Positions 33,416 through 42,460 of a DNA stretch of 64,000 nt are shown piece by piece. This DNA is from Pyropia yezoensis (lineage: Eukaryota; Rhodophyta; Bangiophyceae; Bangiales; Bangiaceae): positions 15,257,816-15,321,815 of the forward strand of contig CM020619.1 in assembly GCA_009829735.1 (NCBI GenBank), written 5' to 3'. Within the stretch, counting starts at the first letter, position 1, and the number at the start of each line of letters is the position of its first letter. A program made the translations under genes and the position numbers. Below the pieces are notes generated by a model, which searched no databases, was not told where the DNA came from, and saw only the letters and a program-made list of their open reading frames with translations.

Positions 33416-36400
33416 TTGGCAGCTGCCTTTGTTGTGAGAGTGTGAGGGTTAGGGCTGTAGTTAAAAGCCACTCTGCGTACCACTTCGACTTGAAGCACTC
33501 TCTTGGCACTGTTGCTCGGCCTTCCCTCACGTTGACGGGGGGGCTGTTAGGGTCTATCTCATTCCGGGCACAGTACGCCCGGACCTTCTCAGAGGGAAGG
33601 TCCTTCACATATTCCCACGTATCATCCTTGGCTTTGTAGCCGAACCAACGCACCCTCAACATGAGGCGGTTAGTATCCTCATCCCATCCGTGGTCGATGA
33701 ACTTATCGAACACGTACTCCTGCGGGCCATGTATGGCCGCAGGCAGCGAGGGCAGGCGCCACGCTTCCAGCGCCCGCGCCCAATCTGGGTCGCCTGCAGG
33801 CGGTGGTGCAACTTTGACCACGTCCTGTCCGTTCACTGTGCGGACCCCATCGTCACTTTCGATGGTAAAGCGCCGCCCATCCGTACGAAGGACCTGGTAT
33901 GGCCCCTTCGTCTGGAATACCAACTTACCCCCAGTTGGGGTGTGTGACTGGACCAATACCCAGTCACCCTGCTCGGGGACATGCTTAGCATTGCGCACCT
34001 TTTTGTCAAAAGTACGCTTGTAGCGCTTTTGCGCTTTGTCCATCTCAGCCCTGACTTTAGGGATGAGTCTTTCAAGCCTAGCAGCGAACTCCGCCTTACT
34101 CTCAGTAGGATTAGGCGTACTGCCACCATCCTCCCTGGTTGGGAGGGGCCGCCGCACGGCAATAGACCGCACGCGACGGGGGGTCACAAAAGCGAGGGGT
34201 ACTTCCCCGGTAGATGTGTGGACCTGCGAATTGTAGGCAGTAGTAAGAATAGAAATGTATTGGTCCCACGTTTTCACGTGCTCACTCACATAGTGGCGCA
34301 GCTGCCGAACAATAGTTTTGTTGAAGCGCTCCACCTGCCCATTAGTTTGTGGGTGGTAGGGGGTGGCATAGTTTGCCCGCACCCCCAACATATCCAGCAC
34401 TCCCTGAAACAGTACAGACGCAAATTGCGGTCCATTGTCCGATAGTGTACTATCCGGAATGCCATACGCGGCAACCCAGTGATCTAGGAAGGCTGACACG
34501 ACCGACATGGCCGTGATTTCTGCCAGTGGGATCGCTCGCGTAAGTTTTGTGAAGCGGTCACAGATAACCAGGAGGTACTGGTTGCCCCCCTCGGTCACTG
34601 GCAGTGGCCCAAGGATGTCCATCGCCAACGCGGCAAAGGGCTCCTTGGCCGGGAACAATAGCATAGCCGTAGTAGGCCGCCGTTCCATCAGACGGTTCTG
34701 TGCACAACTTGTGCAGGCAGCCACCCAACTGTAGATGTCCACCACCATGGACGGCCAGTAGAACCTAGTCCTCAGGGTCCGGTACAGTATACTAGACCCC
34801 AGGTGTCCACCTGTGGGAGCGTTATGCTCCCTCTCGAGAATACTGTCCTTGAGGGATGCGGGGACGACAAGTGGTTCGGTCCCCTGGAATACCCCCCTCC
34901 TCATGAGGAGGCCATCGTCTCCCAGAAAGAACCGCGTCTCCGCCACTGTATCCAGTGTATCCCTCTGCGACTTGCAGAAGGGGTCCTCGGCCTGGGCCTT
35001 CACCACCTGGTCCAGGGACAGGGGCAAGTACTTCTTGTTCCCTGGCGCCTCGGGGTCCAACGCCTGACCCGAGCGCGTGACTACCCCCACGATGGGGATG
35101 TCTTCTTCGACGGAGTTAGTGCCCAGCCCCTTGGTAGGTATCCAAGAAAGGCCGTCGGCAAGGGCATGTTGCCTGCCAGGTCGGTACTCAATATCAAAGT
35201 TGAAGGGTGCCAGTCGCACCCTCCACCGGTTGAGACGAGTGTTCGTACAATCCGTCTTGAAGATGAACTGCAACGCGCGGTGGTCACAGCGGATGAGGAA
35301 CTTCTCACCCTCTAGGTAGTGACGAAGTGACTTCACCGCCCACACCACTGCGAGTCCTTCCAACTCGGTGACTCCGTAGTTCTTCTCAGCCGAGTTCAGC
35401 CCCTTGCTGAAGTATCCCACCGGCAAGTACTCCTTGTCCGGCTGCTGCTGAAGCAACACACAACCAAGTTGGTCGTAGCTAGCGTCCACATCCAGGATGT
35501 AGTGGCCTCCCAACCTGGGAATAGCCAAGATAGGGGGCTTCAGCAGAAGGTCCCGAAGAGTCTCAAAGGATTCCTGCTCCACCCGACTTGGGGGAGGCAG
35601 GTTCTTCGGTAGCGTTGAGCTTACTAACTCATTCAACGGTTTCGCCACCTTGGCGGAGCCCTGAGTGAAACGTCGGTACACGTTACACATCCCGAGGAAG
35701 CTCCTCATCTGGGTCTGGGTCCGGGGGTACTGAGCCTTACGGATGGCCCTCAAGTTCTTCTCGTTGACACTGAGACGCCCCGGACGGACAACATGTCCCA
35801 AGTATTCCACCTCTTGAGTGAAGAGGTGGCACTTACTCGCCTTCAGTGACACACCGGCGTCAATAACCAGCTTGAACACCTGGCCAAGATGGCCAATGTG
35901 TTCCTCCGGACTTCGGGAGAACACAATGATATCGTCTAGGTACACGAGACAGATCTGCCACCGTACTCCGGCCAGAATCATGTCCATAGCGCGCTGGAAA
36001 GTTGCCGGCGCGTTACACAGTCCAAACGGTAGTCGCTTGCACTGGTAGGTACCACAGTGACAGGTAAAGGTAGTTTTATGCCTGTCTTCCGGGGCAATGG
36101 GAATTTGCCAGTACCCCGCGTTACAGGCCAGGGTAGAGAACACGTTTGCCTCCCCCAGAGAGTCCAGACAGTCGTCCATCCTAGGTAGGGGATAACTGTC
36201 CTTCACCGTGCTCTCGTTGAGCTTACGGTAGTCGATACAGAACCGGGGGGTCCCATCAACTTTGGGGACGATAACCACCGGACTCGCCCACTCGGCGTTG
36301 CTGGCCTCGATCACATCGAGGGCCTCCATGCGAGCGACTTGCTCCTTGACGAGGGCCCTTGAACGGGGTCCTCCCCTATACGGTTGTTCGCGTATAGGGG

Positions 36401-37511
36401 GTGCACCGGGCTTCAACTCGATCCGGTGTTGAGTGGCTCTCATGAGTCCCAATTGGCAATCCCACAACTTGTGATATTGGTCCAAGAGGCGTTCAACTTG
36501 AACCCTCAACCGGGGTGGAACACTCTCCATGTTCACACGGGGCCGAGGAGAGGCGGCCGACTTGGCTTGGTGCTTCTCCTTTCCGGACTTCGGGTCGCTA
36601 CTCGCGCCCGCATTGAGGGTGACCGCTACTACCGGTCCCTCATGTTGGTCGATATAGCCGAACTTGGCTCCCGACTTGAAGTACTTGGGCGACGAGCTCA
36701 GGTTCATAACCTGGATCCTCCACGGGACTCCGGCTTTGGAGTCCATCGTGCCAAGGGCAACATGCACTTGGTGCTTGCGAGAAAGACGGGGGTGAGGGTG
36801 CACCAACCCGTTCCCCGTATAATCAGTTACAACGTCAACGTGCGCCACCGAGTTGGGGGGCAACGTGACTTTACGGGCTAAACGCAGGGTAGCAGAAAAC
36901 CCTTCTCTCACAGAGAAAACAGGCTTCGACTGTGAGACTGTCACAGGAGCCACAGACTTTCCCTTACCAAGGATGGGGATGGTCTCCCCATTCATCAACT
37001 TGACCCAATACTCAGGGCCACAAATCAAAGGCACTTGTGTAACAACATAAGGGGTACCCAGAAGCAGGGGTACCGATATATTCTCAACTACTCCATAGGT
37101 CACGTCGACCTCATGGGTCCCCAACCTAGTTGGTAGGGTCACGGCACCAACGATGGGAAGTACCCCACCATTGATATCGATCAGATGGTCAGCTTTAGAC
37201 CTCCAGCGTTGGAGCTTCATCTCCTTTGGTAATAGCCACTTGCGTATCAAGGAGGCTCCTGACCCGGTATCAAGCACGATACGGGCACAACAGGCACGGC
37301 CGGGGGCTAGTTTTACCTGTTCCGCCACCTGGGAGTTCTCACCCGTCAGCACCGCGATGACCCGACGTGGGTTTACGTTCTTGGGGAGTCCTACCCGAGG
37401 TGGGCGGACCCCCTTAGGTCGCCGTAGTATCCGGCAGGGTTGGTTCGTCCTCTTGACCCACTTGGCCGAGGCTGCCGTTGTGAGCTTCGGACGGCCAGCT
37501 CCAACGGCCAT
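33399..37511 (-). CDS. Chromovirus pol of the outer element (looks whole)
   Basis: 1,370 residues with the same domain order as at 16252-20364. It carries its own substitutions, for example CGTYQCKRLPFGL where the plus-strand copies read CGIYQCMHLPFGL, so it is the more distant of the three pol copies. No interruption seen. Confidence 0.95.
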   Translation of the reverse strand: MAVGAGRPKLTTAASAKWVKRTNQPCRILRRPKGVRPPRVGLPKNVNPRRVIAVLTGENSQVAEQVKLAPGRACCARIVLDTGSGASLIRKWLLPKEMKLQRWRSKADHLIDINGGVLPIVGAVTLPTRLGTHEVDVTYGVVENISVPLLLGTPYVVTQVPLICGPEYWVKLMNGETIPILGKGKSVAPVTVSQSKPVFSVREGFSATLRLARKVTLPPNSVAHVDVVTDYTGNGLVHPHPRLSRKHQVHVALGTMDSKAGVPWRIQVMNLSSSPKYFKSGAKFGYIDQHEGPVVAVTLNAGASSDPKSGKEKHQAKSAASPRPRVNMESVPPRLRVQVERLLDQYHKLWDCQLGLMRATQHRIELKPGAPPIREQPYRGGPRSRALVKEQVARMEALDVIEASNAEWASPVVIVPKVDGTPRFCIDYRKLNESTVKDSYPLPRMDDCLDSLGEANVFSTLACNAGYWQIPIAPEDRHKTTFTCHCGTYQCKRLPFGLCNAPATFQRAMDMILAGVRWQICLVYLDDIIVFSRSPEEHIGHLGQVFKLVIDAGVSLKASKCHLFTQEVEYLGHVVRPGRLSVNEKNLRAIRKAQYPRTQTQMRSFLGMCNVYRRFTQGSAKVAKPLNELVSSTLPKNLPPPSRVEQESFETLRDLLLKPPILAIPRLGGHYILDVDASYDQLGCVLLQQQPDKEYLPVGYFSKGLNSAEKNYGVTELEGLAVVWAVKSLRHYLEGEKFLIRCDHRALQFIFKTDCTNTRLNRWRVRLAPFNFDIEYRPGRQHALADGLSWIPTKGLGTNSVEEDIPIVGVVTRSGQALDPEAPGNKKYLPLSLDQVVKAQAEDPFCKSQRDTLDTVAETRFFLGDDGLLMRRGVFQGTEPLVVPASLKDSILEREHNAPTGGHLGSSILYRTLRTRFYWPSMVVDIYSWVAACTSCAQNRLMERRPTTAMLLFPAKEPFAALAMDILGPLPVTEGGNQYLLVICDRFTKLTRAIPLAEITAMSVVSAFLDHWVAAYGIPDSTLSDNGPQFASVLFQGVLDMLGVRANYATPYHPQTNGQVERFNKTIVRQLRHYVSEHVKTWDQYISILTTAYNSQVHTSTGEVPLAFVTPRRVRSIAVRRPLPTREDGGSTPNPTESKAEFAARLERLIPKVRAEMDKAQKRYKRTFDKKVRNAKHVPEQGDWVLVQSHTPTGGKLVFQTKGPYQVLRTDGRRFTIESDDGVRTVNGQDVVKVAPPPAGDPDWARALEAWRLPSLPAAIHGPQEYVFDKFIDHGWDEDTNRLMLRVRWFGYKAKDDTWEYVKDLPSEKVRAYCARNEIDPNSPPVNVREGRATVPRECFKSKWYAEWLLTTALTLTLSQQRQLPTRHAC

Positions 37512-39454
37512 TCGTTTCCCGCCGACTTGGCGTCCGAATCTGAGGGCGGAGGGGAAGACGACGAACCCGAGGACGACGTGTCCGCCTCCTCCGCCGAGGG
37601 TGTGGCGACCGCGACGACCGGTCGAGACCCACCCTCGCGGCGTGAACGTACTTCGTTCGTAGCCGACTTCTTACTCGCATTCTTAACAAGTTGTTGGATG
37701 CGTTTACTCAACTTGGGACAATCATATGCCCAGTGTCCATCGGAGTTGCAGTTCCAACACCGACTATCAGTTCCCGGAGGGGTCTTCCCAACTGAGGAAG
37801 ACGAAGAGATACCCTGGGAAGTTTCCACGGCAGCTACCACCCTCTCCTTGCGGATTCGGCGTGCCTCTCTCAACTCTCTGGCCTGGCGCGCCTCCTCCCG
37901 TTCCTTGGCCAACTCGGCTTGACGCTCCTGGCGTTGTTCCTCCCGCAACTTGCGGTAGGCCTCGCCTCTGCGGTAGGCGAACCTAGCCAACTCGGCCAGG
38001 GTCGCCCGGGCAGTGTTGTGCTCCCGGGTCTCCATCCGGACTGACCAATGGAGTCCCTCCACAAACCGACTCTTCACCACAGCTTTTGGATGAAGAAACC
38101 CACAAAGATTGTTCAGCTTACGGACTCGCTCCGCAAAGGACAACTCGTCCTCAGCCTCTTCCAGGTGAGCTTGGGTAAACTCCTCAACTTGAGAAGCCAA
38201 CGCTGCTTCATCCACCATGGCTCTCAACAACCAGTTGACGAGCTCCAAGTAGGACGTCACCTCACCAGCGGCTCCACTTGAAGAACTGGGCATGACGGCC
38301 ATAAGTTCTGTCCGCAGGTCGCCCTTTGTAAACTCCTGTAGCATATAGAAAGCCATGCCTTCACTTATGGCATTGTCGTCACAGGCTTTTGTGAAACGAC
38401 GTAGAAACTCAAAGACACGGAGGGGGGGGGTTCCATCCCACTCCGCTTTGTGCCCAAAAGAGTGAAGTGCATTCTTCTTGGCACGGCCCATGGCTCGGGC
38501 CTGGAAAGGACCATACGCCACCGACTTGTTGTGGAGGGCGTAGGTCTCACAGTCAAAAATCCTCTGGTAGACAGGGTTGGCTACCTGGATCTTGGGCGGC
38601 ACCTCACGTTGAGGGAAAAGCCGCTGAAGCACTGGAGTAAGTTGACCCGCAGTGCCTGCTGTCTGCCGCGGCGAGCTTGGCGTAGCCGCCGGCGTTTCCG
38701 AGGGGAACTCCCCCGTGAAGGGCGTACGCCCCACCGAGAATGGTGTGGCTCCCTCGTTGGGAGTCACAGGGGTCGCCCTCTGTTCGGGGCGACCCGAGAT
38801 AGGCGTGAGGAGGGATTCCCCCTGCGCCTGCGGGCTCGAAAGCCCCAATCCGGTCTGGACATTAGTGCCATCTGGCAAAATCGCCACAATCTGATTCAGA
38901 ATAGTATTCGTCATCGTGACCACCAGGTCCGGCAAAGTCTGCCGTAACACATTGGTCGCCTCCCGACGGACAGTTTCCGCGAGGAGTGGATTGTCGACTC
39001 CAGTTGAGTCTCGGTCCGCCTCCGGGAGTCCACCTGAGGGGTAACCACGATCCTCAGGGGTCTCAACCGGGGGCATGGGCGCGAGCCCCTCGCCGACCAA
39101 CGGAGGTCCGCCGTCCTCCAAAAGCCTAGTTGGCGACGGCTCCATGCCAAAGTTGGCTCCAACCCGAGTGGAACCCGCGGGGACAGTCCTCACCCCTTGG
39201 GACGTTCCCGTTGAGTATACCACACGGTGGCCAGACTTCGGCCCACGCACATCAGAAGTGTCACCCGAATGAACTTCCGACTGAGTCGGGGTGACCTGTT
39301 GCCCGCCCGTACTTCCAGTCCTGCTGGCTTGAGGGACCTGTAGTCCCTCTGCGACCCCAGGTAAACCCACCTGTGTCTCACCAGTATTCAAAGGCACTGA
39401 AGTACGTGCGTCACCCGTGTACTCCCCGGACGACGGGGGGTCCGAGCTAGCCAT
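37391..39454 (-). CDS. Chromovirus gag of the outer element (looks whole)
   Basis: 687 residues with the capsid-like domain and CCHC knuckle as at 14309-16372. It differs from the other copies mainly in the Pro/Thr-rich region (PRQTAGTAGQLTPV). It overlaps pol by 121 bases. Confidence 0.88.
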   Translation of the reverse strand: MASSDPPSSGEYTGDARTSVPLNTGETQVGLPGVAEGLQVPQASRTGSTGGQQVTPTQSEVHSGDTSDVRGPKSGHRVVYSTGTSQGVRTVPAGSTRVGANFGMEPSPTRLLEDGGPPLVGEGLAPMPPVETPEDRGYPSGGLPEADRDSTGVDNPLLAETVRREATNVLRQTLPDLVVTMTNTILNQIVAILPDGTNVQTGLGLSSPQAQGESLLTPISGRPEQRATPVTPNEGATPFSVGRTPFTGEFPSETPAATPSSPRQTAGTAGQLTPVLQRLFPQREVPPKIQVANPVYQRIFDCETYALHNKSVAYGPFQARAMGRAKKNALHSFGHKAEWDGTPPLRVFEFLRRFTKACDDNAISEGMAFYMLQEFTKGDLRTELMAVMPSSSSGAAGEVTSYLELVNWLLRAMVDEAALASQVEEFTQAHLEEAEDELSFAERVRKLNNLCGFLHPKAVVKSRFVEGLHWSVRMETREHNTARATLAELARFAYRRGEAYRKLREEQRQERQAELAKEREEARQARELREARRIRKERVVAAVETSQGISSSSSVGKTPPGTDSRCWNCNSDGHWAYDCPKLSKRIQQLVKNASKKSATNEVRSRREGGSRPVVAVATPSAEEADTSSSGSSSSPPPSDSDAKSAGNEWPLELAVRSSQRQPRPSGSRGRTNPAGYYGDLRGSAHLG

Positions 39455-39573
39455 GTTGGCTGACGATCCGTATGACACGGTCCAAGTCCACCGTTCCTCT
39501 GAGACACAGGGCCCCCTACACCCGGGCGCACACGGAGGTAAAGTTGACCTCTGTCCCCTGCTGCTCCACCAAA

Positions 39574-40042
39574 TGTGGCAAAAACCACTTGCACACACGA
39601 CACCCAAGTTGGGGCGGTGTACAAGGGCTGCCTCCCGTGTCGGGGGAACCGGAAGAAGTGCAAGTCGCAAACACTCTGTCCCTGTTGTGGGGCAAACCCC
39701 CCACTGACAAACAAGAGGATGGTGTGTGGTCCAACAGTTTCTTGGTCGGGACGGTGACGCAGGGCCAAGCCCCGCTGTCCCTCCCCTTATCCCCCCAGGG
39801 TCCCCTCAGAATCTCGCCACTCAGAATCTCCCACCCCAGCACCTGCCCACCGGGCCACACGAAAATTCAAGACGATAAATGCAGAAAACCCTCAAATCCA
39901 AGTTGGATTTACTACTAAGCTAACTATCCCAAACTTAGGGAATACGGACCTAAATGCAGGGGGAGGAACGGGTCAGGCTAGTGGCCTGCCGCCCCTTGTA
40001 TGACACGTGTTGCCCCCGTACCTGGGGGTCAATACTGCCACA
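39574..40042 (-). repeat. LTR (outer element, 5' side)
   Basis: 469 bp. The primer-binding site lies just left of it on the plus strand (39554-39571). The right flank is the target duplication GGGGA (40043-40047). Confidence 0.95.
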
Positions 40043-40047
40043 GGGGA

Positions 40048-40610
40048 CTCGGGACGGGGGTCACCCGCTGTGCTAACGGCCGGAGTAGGGGCGGCTGCTG
40101 CGGAGGGCTGCCTTACTACAACCTGAGGGCGATTTCGGCTTGGGGCGAACGTGATGATACCCGCCCACGCACCCATACGGGGCCGTCTTGGGGAGGGTGC
40201 GGGGGGGCGGGGCGAATCAGGGGGGCGGGGAAAGGGGGCGGGGGGGGGGCCCGGTGCGACCGGTCCCCCCATCCCCCCTGTCACGACACGCGCGACACTG
40301 GGCGTCGGGCCTATTTGCAGGGGTGGGGCGGGGGGGGGGGGGGGGGGGACGCGGCCGGGCCCCCCCCCCCCGCTCTTCCCCGCCCAGACGGCGAATCTTG
40401 GGGGGGTGGGGAGAAGGGGGCAACTCCGGGCGGCGGGTAAAGGGGGCCGGGGGGGGGGGGCCCGGTGCGACCTGTCCGCTCCCCTCCCCCACCATCCAGA
40501 CGCCGGGCGCGGTAAGAATCAGGGCGACGGGGAAGAAGGGCCGGAAGAGGCCTGTCGCGACCGTTCCCCGCCACCGCCGCATGCAAAAAAAGGCTGCCCT
40601 CCCCCCCCCT
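40048..40610. other. G-run-rich DNA without a gene
   Basis: Many runs of 8 to 20 G, with potential to form G-quadruplexes on the plus strand. Open frames here are glycine/proline low complexity. No gene seen. Confidence 0.5.
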
Positions 40611-40639
40611 CTGTTCTGCTGGCGTGCTCCTAGCTGTCT

Positions 40640-40964
40640 CGAAGCCTCCCCCTTTCCCCCCCCCTGATCTGCTGACGTGCGTAAAGCCGTCGCGGGGCCT
40701 CCCCCTTTCCCCCCCTGTTCTGCTGACGTGCTTAAAGCCGTCGCGGGGCCGCCCCATATTCCCTCACCCTGTTCTGGTAGCGTGCTTAAAGCCGTCCCGG
40801 GGCCTCCCCCTCTTCCCCCCCCTGTTCTGCTGACGTGATTAAAGCCGTCGCGGGGCCTCCCCCTCTTCCCCCCCCCTGTTCTGCTGACGTGCTGAAAGCC
40901 GTCGCGGGGCCTCTGCCTCCTTCCTCCCCCTGTTCTGCTGACGTGCCTATGGCCGTCGCGGGGC
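40640..40964. repeat. Minisatellite, left part (units about 50-57 bp)
   Basis: About six units, each containing CTGACGTG followed by AAAGCCGTCGCGGGGCC and a C/T-rich spacer. The array is interrupted after 40964 and resumes at about 41800. Confidence 0.85.
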
Positions 40965-41798
40965 TGTAGCGTTATTGGCCCTTGGCGCACCCCGGCCCCG
41001 CCCACCAGGGGTACGATCCGTCATATTGGCCCACGGCAATCGAACTGGACCAATCGACCTCCGTCACAAGAGGGTCCAAACGGGTCAAACGCCACAGAAA
41101 ATAGAGAAGGGCTGTCCCGATACGGTAGAAGTAGTGAAGTCCTCCCCTGCTGCTCCACCATAAATGTAGCGTTATTGGCCCTCTCAGACCCCACAACCAC
41201 TCACACACAGGAAACCATCGGCAGGCCAGCAAGGCACAGGTAAGAGTCCAAGCGTGATCCACTCGCCCACCCCGTCAGAGGTAAAGGTAATAAGGACAAA
41301 AGCCCGAGGGAGCAAGAACCCAAAGCACTTTTGATTTTACAAGAAGGCCCCGGGGAGACTCCGGAGCTACCCTCAAGAACCTCCCCCCTGGCCCCTCCAG
41401 GGGCCCAGAGCGAGGCCCCCAGAGGGCGCCCCCGGCGGGCCAAGTGCCAGCGAGGCACCGGCCACTCACCGGGCCAACTATCGAAAAGCAAGCGAAAATC
41501 CCCCCACACACAAACGTATATCCCCCCAAAAAACCCAGTGGGAAGAAGGGGAAAGACACGAATTCAAGCAAGAAAAACAAATACGAAAATCAAGCTAATG
41601 ACGAAGGGGGTCAACACGCCCACAACTCGGGCAAGTCCTCGAGTCGGGTGGGCCAATCAAGGCTCAGCGTGTGTCGCCACAATACCGGGCCACCTGGCCA
41701 AGGATCCTCGGGCAGCGTAGGCTCCACGTAACACTACCGACCGGGTCCCAAGTCACCTCACCGAGGGCCCGCCTGTCCCCAAAGGCCAGAAAGCCACA
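40965..41798 (-). mobile_element. Fragment of a second LTR-element family, inside the minisatellite
   Basis: It splits the minisatellite. Read on the minus strand: an LTR-like segment of about 634 bp (41798-41165, TGTGG...CTACA), then a sequence complementary to the same tRNA 3' end as in the chromovirus (TGGTGGAGCAGCAGGGG, 41160-41144), about 160 bp more, and the last 17 bp of an LTR end repeated at 40965-40981. Flanks GGGGC and GGGAC are near matches. No coding capacity. It is a heavily reduced fossil. Confidence 0.4.
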
Positions 41799-42290
41799 GG
41801 GACCTCCCCCTTTTTCTTCCCCCTGTTCTGCTGACGTGCGTTAGGCCCTGGCGGGGCCTCCCCCTTCCTCCCCCGTGTTCTGCTGACGTGCGTAAAGCCG
41901 TCGCGGGGCCTCTCTCTCTTTCCCTCCCCTGTTCTGCTGGCGTGATCAAAGCCGTCGCGGGGCCTCTCCCTTATTCCCCCGCCTGTCCTGCTGACGTGAT
42001 AAACGCCGTGGCGGGGCCTCCCCCTTTCTCCCCCCCCTGACCTGCTGACGTGATTGAAGTCGTCGCGGGTCCTCCCCCTTCCTCCCCCCTTTGCTGCTGA
42101 CGTGCATAGAGCCTTCGCGGGACCTCCTCCTTATTCCCTTCTCTGTTCTGCTGACGTAATTGAAGCCGTCGCGGGGCCTCCCCCTTTTTCCCCCGCCTGC
42201 TCTGCTGACGTGCTTTATGCCGTCGCAGGGCCAGCCTCTTTTTCTTCCCCACGCTCTCTTGACGTGCTTAACGCCGACACCGCCGCCACC
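41799..42290. repeat. Minisatellite, right part
   Basis: About eight more, less regular units of the same CTGACGTG / GCCGTCGCGGGGCC repeat, ending near 42290 before unrelated DNA (to about 42460). Confidence 0.85.
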
Positions 42291-42460
42291 GACCGTTGCC
42301 GCCTTGCCGCCGCGCGCCGCTTGGCTGCTTTCAACGGAGTGGCCGCGCAGTGTCGGCTGCCGCCAATCACAGCCGGTCATTGTGTGCCCCCAAGGCAGCC
42401 AGTAGGGTGCTGTCCCTCCAGCACGCACCTTCGAACCGCCGCCGCCTGTCAGTGCTCATA

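Larger units (their letters stand above)
11890..40042 (-). mobile_element. Nested block of Ty3/Gypsy chromovirus copies, outer element on the minus strand
   Basis: Six 469-bp LTRs of one family lie in this 28-kb block. The outermost two (11890-12358 and 39574-40042) have the same minus orientation, and the block is flanked on both sides by GGGGA (11885-11889 and 40043-40047), so it entered the host DNA as a minus-strand element. Its gag-pol side is 32488-39573 and its antisense-ORF side is 12359-13720. Everything between (13721-32487) is other copies of the same element lodged at one internal site, flanked by the duplicated CGTAT. Internal regions of the copies are nearly identical by eye, so the activity is recent. 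The outer gag-pol looks whole. Fossil status and present activity cannot be judged from sequence alone. Confidence 0.9.

Noticed and set aside
11890-40042. Opposite-facing LTR pairs suggested a DIRS-type element with inverted terminal repeats
   Set aside because: The elements have a DDE integrase and chromodomain, LTRs with TG...CA ends and 5-bp target duplications, and one complete copy (23107-32487) has LTRs in the same orientation. Nested insertion explains the rest.
40965-41181. The repeated 17-bp TGTAGCGTTATTGGCCC as a pair of LTRs
   Set aside because: The copies diverge completely after 17 bp, so only an LTR end is shared.
40640-42290. Regular repeats resembling a CRISPR array
   Set aside because: Units are 50-57 bp, imperfect, without unique spacers, and the organism is eukaryotic. 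It is a minisatellite.
42379-42402. Possible left terminal repeat of copy A
   Set aside because: The match to the known repeat is too degenerate to list as a feature; mentioned only as a possibility.
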